Under the pieces are notes generated by a model. That model made no database searches. It saw only the letters and a program-made list of their open reading frames with translations, and had not been told where the DNA came from. Positions 50,082-59,332 of a stretch of 64,000 bases of DNA are shown in pieces. The position numbers and the translations under genes were made by a program. The stretch's first letter is position 1. Each line of letters begins with the position of its first letter. Origin of the DNA: Cloacibacterium caeni_C (lineage in GTDB: Bacteria > Bacteroidota > Bacteroidia > Flavobacteriales > Weeksellaceae); assembly GCA_002422665.1 (NCBI GenBank), contig DITA01000059.1:6175-70174 (forward strand), in the 5' to 3' direction.

Positions 50082-53000
50082 ATGAATTTTAAAAAAAACT
50101 ATAGCTTTTTTATTGCCATTTTACTAGTTTCTTTCAGTTTTTTTAAAGCCCAAACCGCATCAGACTTTTTTATTTCTGATGCCAAAAATGAAAAAGAAGT
50201 CTTAGTAAACTGTAACTATCCTTTAGTTAATGGTAATTGTGTAGCATTATCAGCAAATTATCCTTCTTTTAAACAAACAGATAATTATGCCGTATCCTCT
50301 ATTAACTATACTCCTTACGCTGTAGTTAATAAAACTGTTATTACAGATGATTTAGACGATTCTTTCTCAGGAATAATAAACTTACCATTTAAATTTTGTT
50401 TTTATGGACAAGTTTATAATCAATTGGTTATAGGCTCTAATGGAATGATAAGTTTTGATACTTATCAAGCCAATCAAGCGAATCCTGCCAATTTTTCAGA
50501 AGCTTTACCAAATCCAAATTTACCTAAAGAAGCCATTTTTGGAGTCTTTCATGATATGTTTTTTTCAGAATCAAATGGTTCAGAAATTAATTATGCGGTA
50601 ATAGGAACGGCACCATATAGAAAATTTGTGGTTAATTTCCGAAATGGTAGAATTTCTGGATGTGATTCTGAGGCTTCGTCATCTCAAATCGTTTTATCAG
50701 AAGGAAGCAATAATATAGAAATTTTTGTAGAAAATAAACCACTTGCATGTGATCTTACAAGATTTAAAAATGCAGTAATAGGAATTAATGATGCTACTGG
50801 AGACTTAGGACTTGCGGCTCCAGGAAGAAATACAGGTATTTGGTCTGCGCAAAATGAAGCTTGGGTATTTACTCCAAATGCGGATTCATTAACACCAGAT
50901 ATTATTTGGTATGATAGTAATAATAATATTATTGGGACAAATAAAAATTTGACGGTTTGTCCTACCAAAAATGAAACGTATAAAGTAGAGATTATTTACA
51001 CCAATTGTAATAATGAAAAAATAATTTATTCTGATACCATAAATGTTAATTTTGCTGCAGATTATCCACTCGTAAAAGACTATAGCAAAATTTTTTGTAA
51101 TAGTACGGAGCAAGTAATTTTGGCAGATTATAAAAGCTCCATTGTAACTGGAGATGTTTCTCTTTTTAACTTTGAGTTTAGAGACGCTCTTACCAACCAG
51201 GTTTTAAACGAGAGCACACCAATATTGATTACATCTAATCGAAATATTAAAGTTACAGTTTCTAATAAGAATGATGCTAATTGTAAAAAAGTGGCTAATC
51301 TATCGTTTCTTTCTCAGAATATTTACAATTACCAGCCAGTAATATGTGATTTTGCTAATGATGGAATAGAAAACAATTTTTTATTAAGTAATTTAAATTC
51401 ACAATTAGTAGGAACAAATTATCAAGGAACAGTTTCTTATTTCACATCTTATAATAATGCTGCGAATAATCAAAATGCAATTATAAATTATAACTTAATT
51501 AATGGAAATCAATTCTATATAAGGCTTGTTCAAGGGGAATGCGTAAATATTTTAGGCCCAATCGAAGTTAGATTTAACTCATCTCCTATTGTAAATAATG
51601 CCTCATTAGACGTGACAATATGCGATAATAATGATGACGGAGCAGAAAATTTTAATTGGGCAGAAAACTTAAAGAATAAATTAACTACGGAATCAGGAAT
51701 GTCTATAAGAGTTTTTAATACTTATCAGGAGGCATTCACTGCATTATCTAATCAATTAGGACTAACCCAGATTAGGGAGGGAAATTATAAAGTATATGCT
51801 AGAGTACAAAGTGCTTCGGGCTGTTTCTCCATTGCCGAGGTTAATATGAATGTGACTTTCAATTCCATTGAGGCAAGAGATATAGGTAAGGTTATATGTT
51901 TTGATGGCACTAAGGATATAACCATTGATCTAGAGAGTTACTATAATGAAATGTTGATAAATCCTTCAGGAGAAGATGTTGCTTTTTTTGGATCTGTTAG
52001 TAATGCGCAAACTAATTTACCATCTAGAGAAATTAGTTCTACTCAGATAATTACCGATAATGGCGATTATATAGTCAAAAATTTTTATGCTAGATTTAGT
52101 AATGGCGATTGTTATACCATAAAGAGAATAAGAGTAATTCTTGTAAAACTTACTGTAAATAAAGATAAATTTGAAGTCTGCGATATAGGAAATGACGGCT
52201 TAGAGAAAATTACACTAAGCAAGTATACTCGTGATATTAACAATCAGAGCGGAACTAGAGTTGTATTCTACAGTACACAATCTGAAGCAGATAATAATTC
52301 AACCTCTGTCTTAAGATTAGTTGATCTTACTTCGAGTTCTACAGTTTATGCTAGAATAAGTTTATCAGATTGTGTTTTAGTAGTTCCTATTACTTTCAAC
52401 CTAGTACGGACTCCAGATATCGATATCGAAATACAACAAGATTTCCCTATTTATTGTGATAATAATTCAGATGGAAAGGAAAATATTGACCTAACGCAGC
52501 TTCAACCAATAATTAATACAAATAATGAGCTGGTGGAGTTTTCTTATTTTAAAAGCTATAATGCACAAAACGGTACTTTTGCAGACCCTTATTCAGAACC
52601 ATCAAATACAGAAGTTCAAGATGGAGAAATTTTATATGTAAAAGTTAAATATATAGATTCTGATTGTTTTTCTGTTGCAAAAGTTACGGTAAGATTACCC
52701 GTCATTAACGATGTAATTAATTTAAATCAAAACGCGGTTTTAAAAACATGTAATGAGGATTTTTCGGTCAGTGAAATCTTCAACTTAGAAGAGGCAGTCT
52801 CTCAACTATTTGACCAACAAAATAATAATGTTTTGTTAGATAATCTTCAAATTACTTATTATGTAAACGAAAATTTTGCAAATCAAGGAACCTCGGCAGG
52901 AAAAATTTCTGTACCGAGCTCTTATATTTCTACCGCTGCTAACACTTATGTTTACGCTAGATTTCAGTCACAATACGGATGTTATTCTATAGCTCCAATT

Positions 53001-54302
53001 AATTTATTATTTGTACTCCCAGCTAAAGCAATTAATTCAGAAATTACTATTTGTGATAATAATTTAGACGGAGCGTATGATGTAAATCTGCTTGCATATA
53101 AAGATAGTATGGTTCAATATCCTAATGAGGACAATAAATTTAAATTTTATAAAGAATTTGCCGATATTAATGTTGCAGGAAAAGAAATTACAAACCCAGA
53201 AAATTTTATACTTGATGCTAATACTTCTAAAATTTGGGTATATGTAGAAAATTTACCTAACTGTGGAAGTTATGCTGAGATTAATTTCAAGAAAGGGGAA
53301 GTATTGACTCTTGGTCAAAAACAATTTTATATAGATAATATTTGTGATACAAATAATGACAAAAAAGAAATAATAGACCTTACCGGTTTCGAAAGTAATT
53401 TTAGCTCATCTTACACTTATGAATATTATGATAATCAGTCTGATTTATGGCTGGGTCAAAATAAAATTCAAAATCCTGCATCTTATGCTTATGATGGAAA
53501 TAGTGGGGATTCTACTATATATGTGAAGGTTTCTCAAGAAGGTTTTTGTCCAGATTTTTATACCATAAATGTTGTTTTGAAGACAACACCTATGATTGAA
53601 ATTCCAGACTATTATTATTGTAAAAATGATATGGTAGGTATAGAAATAAGACCAAATTTCAATGGGCTAAATGTGGTGAACTATCATTGGGAGTTCCCAG
53701 ACGGAACGATTAAAGATGGAGTTGATTATTTAACAAATATCAAAACCTTAGGAACATATACATTAACATTAACCAATTCACTAGGTTGTACATATACTAC
53801 AACGTTTAAAGTTTTAAATGAAGAAACTCCTAGAATTGTATCTTTAACTGGAAAAAATGATTATTACACCATAAAAGCTGATGGAATACCAGGGCGAAAA
53901 ATTGTTTATTCTCTAGATTTAATTCATTGGCAAGACAGTAATGTATTTTATAATTTAGAGGTTGGTGATTATATTTTTTATGTGAAATATTCAGATTCAG
54001 ATTGCTATGGAGATTCCATTAAAGGTAAAATTTTTAATCTGAAAAATGCTTTTTCACCAAATGGAGACGGAATTAATGATTATTGGGAGCTAACTGGATT
54101 AGATGTTTTCAGTAATAATTCTACATTGCAGATTTTTGATAGGTACGGCAATATGGTGTACAAAGAGGTAAGTAATACAGAATTTAAATGGGATGGGAAA
54201 TCAAATTCTAGAGTATTAAATTCAGATACTTATTGGTTTGTTATAACAGCTGGAGATGAGAGAATTTACAAAGGGTGGATTTATCTTAAGAATAAAAAAT
54301 AA
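50082..54302 (+). CDS. giant secreted protein with T9SS type B sorting domain (paralogue 2)
   Basis: This 1,406-residue protein is a full-length paralogue of the preceding gene product, similar from end to end. It has a signal peptide ending near FFKAQ, the N-terminal domain with YNQLVIGSNGMISFD, and nine repeats starting near residues 336, 420, 512, 604, 698, 790, 888, 989 and 1086. A PKD/Ig-like domain (near 1179) and a sorting domain from about 1323 (AFSPNGDGINDYW to GWIYLKNK) follow. Several repeats carry ICDNNxDG. The repeats correspond one to one between the paralogues, so the pair arose by whole-gene tandem duplication rather than by repeat expansion. Each copy has its own promoter and terminator. 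Confidence 0.9.
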   Translation: MNFKKNYSFFIAILLVSFSFFKAQTASDFFISDAKNEKEVLVNCNYPLVNGNCVALSANYPSFKQTDNYAVSSINYTPYAVVNKTVITDDLDDSFSGIINLPFKFCFYGQVYNQLVIGSNGMISFDTYQANQANPANFSEALPNPNLPKEAIFGVFHDMFFSESNGSEINYAVIGTAPYRKFVVNFRNGRISGCDSEASSSQIVLSEGSNNIEIFVENKPLACDLTRFKNAVIGINDATGDLGLAAPGRNTGIWSAQNEAWVFTPNADSLTPDIIWYDSNNNIIGTNKNLTVCPTKNETYKVEIIYTNCNNEKIIYSDTINVNFAADYPLVKDYSKIFCNSTEQVILADYKSSIVTGDVSLFNFEFRDALTNQVLNESTPILITSNRNIKVTVSNKNDANCKKVANLSFLSQNIYNYQPVICDFANDGIENNFLLSNLNSQLVGTNYQGTVSYFTSYNNAANNQNAIINYNLINGNQFYIRLVQGECVNILGPIEVRFNSSPIVNNASLDVTICDNNDDGAENFNWAENLKNKLTTESGMSIRVFNTYQEAFTALSNQLGLTQIREGNYKVYARVQSASGCFSIAEVNMNVTFNSIEARDIGKVICFDGTKDITIDLESYYNEMLINPSGEDVAFFGSVSNAQTNLPSREISSTQIITDNGDYIVKNFYARFSNGDCYTIKRIRVILVKLTVNKDKFEVCDIGNDGLEKITLSKYTRDINNQSGTRVVFYSTQSEADNNSTSVLRLVDLTSSSTVYARISLSDCVLVVPITFNLVRTPDIDIEIQQDFPIYCDNNSDGKENIDLTQLQPIINTNNELVEFSYFKSYNAQNGTFADPYSEPSNTEVQDGEILYVKVKYIDSDCFSVAKVTVRLPVINDVINLNQNAVLKTCNEDFSVSEIFNLEEAVSQLFDQQNNNVLLDNLQITYYVNENFANQGTSAGKISVPSSYISTAANTYVYARFQSQYGCYSIAPINLLFVLPAKAINSEITICDNNLDGAYDVNLLAYKDSMVQYPNEDNKFKFYKEFADINVAGKEITNPENFILDANTSKIWVYVENLPNCGSYAEINFKKGEVLTLGQKQFYIDNICDTNNDKKEIIDLTGFESNFSSSYTYEYYDNQSDLWLGQNKIQNPASYAYDGNSGDSTIYVKVSQEGFCPDFYTINVVLKTTPMIEIPDYYYCKNDMVGIEIRPNFNGLNVVNYHWEFPDGTIKDGVDYLTNIKTLGTYTLTLTNSLGCTYTTTFKVLNEETPRIVSLTGKNDYYTIKADGIPGRKIVYSLDLIHWQDSNVFYNLEVGDYIFYVKYSDSDCYGDSIKGKIFNLKNAFSPNGDGINDYWELTGLDVFSNNSTLQIFDRYGNMVYKEVSNTEFKWDGKSNSRVLNSDTYWFVITAGDERIYKGWIYLKNKK

Positions 54303-54306
54303 AACT

Positions 54307-54336
54307 AAAAAAGCTTCACCATCGTGAAGCTTTTTT
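54307..54336. terminator. bidirectional intrinsic terminator
   Basis: A perfect 13-bp stem, AAAAAAGCTTCAC / GTGAAGCTTTTTT, with loop CATC lies between the second giant gene and the convergent glnS. Both strands have a terminal T-run. Confidence 0.92.
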
Positions 54337-54353
54337 ATTTATAACTTGAAATT

Positions 54354-56027
54354 TTAATCAATTTTAAAACTGTCTTTCAGCGTAACCGTTCTGTTGAAGA
54401 TTAATTGTTCTGAAGTAGAATCTTTATCAGGAGTGAAATAACCAATTCTTTGGAACTGATAATGGTCTCCCACTTTTGCATTTTTAAGGCTTGGCTCAGC
54501 AAAACCTTGAACTTTTTTCAGAGAATCTTTGTTCACGAATTCCATGAAATCTGTTTCTTTTTCAGCATCTGGTTGCTCGTGAGTAAATAATCTGTCGTAA
54601 ATTCTTACTTCAATTGGTAAAGCATGTTTTGCAGAAACCCAGTGAAGCGTTCCTTTTACTTTTCTCATACTTGCTTCAGTTCCGCTTCCAGATTTAGATT
54701 CTTCGTCATAAGTAGCGTAGATAGTAGTAATTTCGCCATTTTCATCTTTTTCTACTCTGTTGGCTTTAATAATGTAAGCAGATTTTAGTCTTACTTCTCC
54801 ACCAATGGTTAATCTGAAGAACTTTTTCGGAGCTTCTTCCATGAAATCTTCTCTTTCGATGTAAAGTTCTCTGCTGAAAGGCACTTCTCTAGTTCCTGCG
54901 TTTTCGTCTTCAGGATTGTTTTCTGTTTCAAGCCATTCTTCTTTATCTTCAGGATAATTTTCAATGATGAGTTTTACAGGATTGACTACAGACATTACTC
55001 GGGTAGAAACTTTGTTGAGGTCTTCTCTTACGCAGAATTCTAGCAACTGAATATTGATGAGGTTTTCGCGTTTTGCAACGCCCACTCTGTCAATAAATTC
55101 TCTGATGGCTTTCGGAGTGTAGCCCAATCTTCTCATTCCAGAAATCGTAGGCATTCTAGGGTCATCCCAGCCTGTTACTACGCCTTCTGCTACTAATCTT
55201 TGTAATTTACGTTTAGAAGTTACCATGTAAGTAACGTTCATTCTCGCAAATTCTCTTTGTTTATTTCTTACTTTTCCATCTTCATAAACTTGGTCTAAAT
55301 ACCAATCATAAAGAGGTCTGTGATTTTCGAATTCTAATGAACAAAGGGAATGTGAAATTTGTTCTAAATAATCAGATTCACCATGAGCCCAATCGTACAT
55401 AGGATAGATTTTCCATTTTTCACCGGTTCTGTGGTGTGGTCTTTTCAGAATTCTGTACATAACAGGGTCACGCATGTTCATATTCGGCGAAGTCATGTCT
55501 ATTTTAGCTCTTAGAGACATTGTGCCTTCTTCGAACTCTCCGTTTTTCATTCTTTCGAATAAATCTAGAGATTCTTCTATAGGCCTGTTTCTATATGGAG
55601 ATTCTATTCCCGCTTCGGTAGGATTTTTTCTTTGTTCTGTAATCACTTCAGAAGGCTGTTCATCTACATAGGCTTTTCCTTGTTTAATCATTTCTACAGC
55701 CCAATCATACAACTGCTGGAAGTAATCAGAAGCGTATAACTCTTGGTCGTATTTGAAGCCAAGCCATTTAATATCTTCTTTGATGGCATCTACGAATTCT
55801 TGTTCTTCTTTTTCGGGATTGGTGTCGTCAAATCTTAAATTAACAGGAGCACCATATTTTTCTCCTAAACCGAAGTTGATACAAATCGCTTTGGTATGTC
55901 CTACGTGTAAATAACCATTAGGTTCTGGTGGAAATCTAAAACGCAATTTAGATTTATCTAAACCATTTTCTAAATCATTTTCGATGATTTGTTCAATAAA
56001 ATTGAGCGGTTTTTTTTCTTCTTCCAT
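54354..56027 (-). CDS. glnS: glutaminyl-tRNA synthetase
   Basis: This class I synthetase charges tRNA-Gln directly with glutamine. The 557-residue protein has the HIGH-type motif in FPPEPNGYLHVGHTKAI near residues 32-48, the KMSKS-type VTSKRKL near 271-277, and the GlnRS-type C-terminal anticodon-binding beta-barrels. Its presence suggests the organism need not rely on the indirect Glu-tRNA(Gln) amidation route. It is a single gene with a shared terminator at its 3' end. Length is close to the E. coli enzyme. Confidence 0.96.
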   Translation of the reverse strand: MEEEKKPLNFIEQIIENDLENGLDKSKLRFRFPPEPNGYLHVGHTKAICINFGLGEKYGAPVNLRFDDTNPEKEEQEFVDAIKEDIKWLGFKYDQELYASDYFQQLYDWAVEMIKQGKAYVDEQPSEVITEQRKNPTEAGIESPYRNRPIEESLDLFERMKNGEFEEGTMSLRAKIDMTSPNMNMRDPVMYRILKRPHHRTGEKWKIYPMYDWAHGESDYLEQISHSLCSLEFENHRPLYDWYLDQVYEDGKVRNKQREFARMNVTYMVTSKRKLQRLVAEGVVTGWDDPRMPTISGMRRLGYTPKAIREFIDRVGVAKRENLINIQLLEFCVREDLNKVSTRVMSVVNPVKLIIENYPEDKEEWLETENNPEDENAGTREVPFSRELYIEREDFMEEAPKKFFRLTIGGEVRLKSAYIIKANRVEKDENGEITTIYATYDEESKSGSGTEASMRKVKGTLHWVSAKHALPIEVRIYDRLFTHEQPDAEKETDFMEFVNKDSLKKVQGFAEPSLKNAKVGDHYQFQRIGYFTPDKDSTSEQLIFNRTVTLKDSFKID

Positions 56028-56258
56028 AATCAGTTCTTGAATAGCGCAAATTTAAGAAAATTATTAGGCTTATAAATATGATAATCTGCTATAATTATAC
56101 TATAAGCAGTATTTGTTTGTTTTTTAAGCTATTTAGTGTAATTTTAGTAATAAAGTTGAGATATTTCGATAAAAAATATTATTTTTATTTCTTAATTTGT
56201 GTTAAGAAACTTAAAAATTAAGTTTTTGACTAGAGTTTTTCCTTTAAATTGCTTAAAA

Positions 56259-56888
56259 ATGTCTATCAAAGTTGCCGTAGTAGAAGATGAAAAGCATTAT
56301 AATAATGCACTAAAAAAAATTATTGACAACGATTCGGAGTTGGACTGTGTTGCTCAATTATATTCAGGGGCAGAATCTTTAGCTTTATTAAAAGAGATGA
56401 AACCAGATGTGGTTTTGATGGATATTAAACTTCCTGATATGAGCGGTATAGAAGTGGTTTCTAGAGTTATAGATGATATGTCAGAAACCAAATTTATAAT
56501 GTGTACCAGTTTTGAAGATGATGCGCATATTTATGATGCGCTAAAAACAGGAGCTTCTGGCTATCTTATCAAAGGAGAAACGATGGATAAAATTATTGCT
56601 TCCATAAAAGATGTTTACCAAGGTGGCGCACCGATGAGTTTTGGAGTTGCAAAAAGAGTTTTACAATATTTTAGAGAAGAAAAAACAATTGTGAATCAAC
56701 AACTGAACGATTTGTCAAAAACCGAATTTGAAATTTTAGAACTCTTGGCAAAAGGCTATTTGTATAAAGAAATCGCAGAAATAAAACAAGTGACCATAGA
56801 TACTATAAAAAAACATGTGAGCAATATTTACAAAAAACTTCATGTGAATAATAAAGTTGAAGCCATAAATATTCTTAAAAACTTATAA
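56259..56888 (+). CDS. NarL/LuxR-type response regulator
   Basis: I place the start at the ATG at 56259 (209 aa); a GTG further upstream at 56199 would add an unlikely 20 residues. The receiver domain has VVEDEKHYN and phosphoacceptor Asp55 (VVLMDIKLPDMSG). The C-terminal LuxR helix-turn-helix is LSKTEFEILELLAKGYLYKE followed by IDTIKKHVSNIYKKLHVNNK. It is the first gene of a four-gene run ending with a histidine kinase of the matching HisKA_3 class, its likely partner. Stop to next start is 19 bases. Confidence 0.92.
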   Translation: MSIKVAVVEDEKHYNNALKKIIDNDSELDCVAQLYSGAESLALLKEMKPDVVLMDIKLPDMSGIEVVSRVIDDMSETKFIMCTSFEDDAHIYDALKTGASGYLIKGETMDKIIASIKDVYQGGAPMSFGVAKRVLQYFREEKTIVNQQLNDLSKTEFEILELLAKGYLYKEIAEIKQVTIDTIKKHVSNIYKKLHVNNKVEAINILKNL

Positions 56889-56907
56889 TAATTTCTTATA
56901 ACTCAGC

Positions 56908-57729
56908 ATGAAAAAATTAATTAAATTTCCATGGTTAGCAGGTCTTTTGCTTTGTTTATTTTTAATAGCTTGTGTAGATAAAAAACAGTTACCAAAAGAG
57001 GATGTATTACTTGCTCATGTTCCTATGCCTGCGAAATTAGATTCTGCTATGCGTCACAGTTTTGATAAGGAAACCTACAAAATTCTTAAAAAATTAAATG
57101 CTAAAAATGAGAAATCTTTTAAAGTAAATAAAGAAAATTATTTGCAAATGATTGAACAGATTCCTGCTGGTGCAGATAGAGTAGCATTTAGTTTTGTACA
57201 GTTTAATAAAGATAAGTTTCCTAATCAATATCAAGAGTTGGCTCAATTTGATGGGGAACTCTATATGCTATATTATTATATGGATAAATCTGGTAAAAAC
57301 ATTACTGGAAGAGCCTATGCAATGTTAGATATAAAGCAAACCATAGAAATTGATGAAAAGGATTATGAAATTATGGAGAATGATTATATAAATAACATAA
57401 AACCTTATATTGACAAAGTAGTGAAGGGAACGCAAGGAAACACTCTTAGAGTGAAAATGATGAAAGATGAACTGCTGGCTTATAAAAATAGAGCGATGAC
57501 AAAGAAGAATGTAAAAAACTTTAAAATTACTCTAGCTCAGTGGGTTAATTACGAATCTATTCTCTCCAAGACAGAATCAAGTATACTTAGAAAAAAATTA
57601 AAATTATATACAGATGAAAGTGTGGGGCAAATGACCTTTATTACAGACTGTCAGAATCCTGAAGGCGGAGATGTAGAAAGTTTGTCTGGCTTTGATTTAA
57701 ATCATTTTTGTCCTCAAGATTGCCCTTAA
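56908..57729 (+). CDS. hypothetical lipoprotein in a two-component operon
   Basis: I do not recognise the mature domain of this 273-residue protein. The signal sequence ends in the lipobox LIAC (Cys22). The remainder is Lys- and Asp-rich and apparently helical, and ends in an unusual Cys-containing tail, LNHFCPQDCP, with a further Cys in TDCQNPEGG. It lies between a response regulator and a membrane protein, 19 and 4 bases away. It may be a periplasmic sensor or target of the system, but this is inference from gene order. Confidence 0.75.
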   Translation: MKKLIKFPWLAGLLLCLFLIACVDKKQLPKEDVLLAHVPMPAKLDSAMRHSFDKETYKILKKLNAKNEKSFKVNKENYLQMIEQIPAGADRVAFSFVQFNKDKFPNQYQELAQFDGELYMLYYYMDKSGKNITGRAYAMLDIKQTIEIDEKDYEIMENDYINNIKPYIDKVVKGTQGNTLRVKMMKDELLAYKNRAMTKKNVKNFKITLAQWVNYESILSKTESSILRKKLKLYTDESVGQMTFITDCQNPEGGDVESLSGFDLNHFCPQDCP

Positions 57730-57733
57730 TAGT

Positions 57734-58411
57734 ATGTTATTCAAAATTTTATCGCTCATTTATGACACTGTAATTTTTACAGCAATGTCATATTCTATTT
57801 ATCTGTGGCTCAAAAAAGGTTATACTCATAAACAAAGATTCATGTTTATATACCTTATTGCAGTTTTTTTCGTAGATGTTTTAGGGATTTATATCAGACA
57901 GGCTTATCAAATAGATCAGTTCTATTTGTATATGCCTTTTAATGTTTTATCTATTGTATATTTTAGTTATTTTTTTGTGGTAGATTACCAGAATAATATA
58001 AATAAATATTTTCTTTATGGGATTTCTTTTCTTACCTTGTTGGTAATAACTTATATTCAAGTAGAGACGCCTATTATTAAGATAGATGCACAAATATTTG
58101 TAGCTTTAGTTCTCTTTTTCCTGCTCATTAGTTTACAGTGGTTGCTGTATATTATTAATCATATTGATGAAGAAAATATTACTCATAAACAAGCTTTCTG
58201 GGTAAGCGTAGCTTTAATTATTTGGAGTGTTTTCGCTTTGTTTAGACTATTTCTTAATCAGTGGCTTTATGATTATGATAGAGATGTTTTTTCCATTATA
58301 GCCTATTTGTTCAATATAGCAAATATTACCATGTATCTTTTTTTCTTACAAGGTCTAAGGGTAATAAACAAAAAAGATAACACAATTCATAAAATAATAC
58401 GTTTTGATTAG
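57734..58411 (+). CDS. integral membrane protein in a two-component operon
   Basis: The 225-residue protein has about seven hydrophobic segments and little soluble sequence: LIYDTVIFTAMSYSIYLWL, FMFIYLIAVFFVDVLGIYI, LYMPFNVLSIVYFSYFF, YFLYGISFLTLLVITYI, IFVALVLFFLLISLQWLLYI, FWVSVALIIWSVFALFRLF and a last one near IANITMYLFFLQGL. It starts 4 bases after the lipoprotein gene and overlaps the kinase gene by 8 bases. A seven-helix membrane protein beside a kinase with a single membrane helix suggests a sensory module split across two proteins (inference). No family is recognised. Confidence 0.8.
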   Translation: MLFKILSLIYDTVIFTAMSYSIYLWLKKGYTHKQRFMFIYLIAVFFVDVLGIYIRQAYQIDQFYLYMPFNVLSIVYFSYFFVVDYQNNINKYFLYGISFLTLLVITYIQVETPIIKIDAQIFVALVLFFLLISLQWLLYIINHIDEENITHKQAFWVSVALIIWSVFALFRLFLNQWLYDYDRDVFSIIAYLFNIANITMYLFFLQGLRVINKKDNTIHKIIRFD

Positions 58412-59195
58412 ACATTTGCCAGATGCCGTTTTATTAGTTTTAATCTTTGCAATCGTTATTTTACTAATGTTTGTAGGGTTTATTATTTTAGTAGTCATGG
58501 TATATAGAAAGAAACAAATAGTTTTTATCAAAGAGAAATTGCTCCAAGAAATAGAATATCGAAACCAAATTCTGGAAAAAGAATTAGAAATACAAAAGAA
58601 AATTCAAGAAGAAAGGGAAAGAATCTCTCATGATATGCATGATGATTTAGGTGCGGGAATCTCTGCGCTAAAACTTCAAGCAGAATTTTTAAAACAAAAA
58701 ATAAACGAACAACACCTCAAAGAAGATATTAATGATTTACTTAAGACATCAGAAGAAATGAATCTTTCTATGAGAGAAATGCTCTGGAGTCTTAATTCCA
58801 ATAATGACACTCTAGGCAATTTTATTCAGTATTTGACCATTTATTCCGAAAATTTTTTCAAAAAAACAGAGATTGAGATTAAGATAGATAGAAAAGTAGA
58901 CCATCCAGAGAAACAACTAAATGCAGAAACCAGAAGACATCTTTTTTTATGTGCCAAAGAAGCCTTAAATAATATTTATAAACACAGTCAGGCAAGAAGT
59001 CTTAGCATATTTTTTCTTTTAGAGAAAGATATTTTTACCTTAGAAATTATTGATGATGGAATTGGAATCCAAAATAAAAGGAAATCAGGAAATGGCCTGC
59101 ATAATATGGAAAGAAGAATGAATTCAATAGAGGGTAGTTTTGAGATAAAACCCTCAAAAAAAGGGCTGCATGTCCTCTTTCAGGTGCAACTATAA
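58404..59195 (+). CDS. NarX/DesK-type sensor histidine kinase
   Basis: This 263-residue kinase has one N-terminal membrane helix (about residues 8-33) and a coiled-coil linker. A HisKA_3 domain with ISHDMHDDLGAGISALKLQ near 75-93 follows (His in DMHDD is the phosphoacceptor). The HATPase domain has LCAKEALNNIYKHSQAR and IDDGIGIQNKRKSGNGLHNM. It has no sensor domain of its own. The start is taken as TTG at 58404, overlapping the upstream gene by 8 bases; no ATG exists before the membrane helix. The response regulator three genes upstream is of the matching NarL class. Confidence 0.9.
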   Translation: MIRHLPDAVLLVLIFAIVILLMFVGFIILVVMVYRKKQIVFIKEKLLQEIEYRNQILEKELEIQKKIQEERERISHDMHDDLGAGISALKLQAEFLKQKINEQHLKEDINDLLKTSEEMNLSMREMLWSLNSNNDTLGNFIQYLTIYSENFFKKTEIEIKIDRKVDHPEKQLNAETRRHLFLCAKEALNNIYKHSQARSLSIFFLLEKDIFTLEIIDDGIGIQNKRKSGNGLHNMERRMNSIEGSFEIKPSKKGLHVLFQVQL

Positions 59196-59305
59196 AATTA
59201 CACAAAAGTGTAATAGTATGGTAAAGTTTTCTTTTATACCTTTGTTCACGGTAGAAACAACCATGAAAACATTCTGAAAACACAAATTTAAACGCTGAAA
59301 AAATG

Positions 59306-59332
59306 AACGTCTTAGCAATAAGACGTTTTTTT
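59306..59332 (+). terminator. intrinsic terminator overlapping the menC 3' end
   Basis: A perfect 9-bp stem, AACGTCTTA / TAAGACGTT, with a GCAA tetraloop and a T-run lies 110 bases after the kinase gene. It overlaps the last codons and stop of menC on the other strand. Confidence 0.88.
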
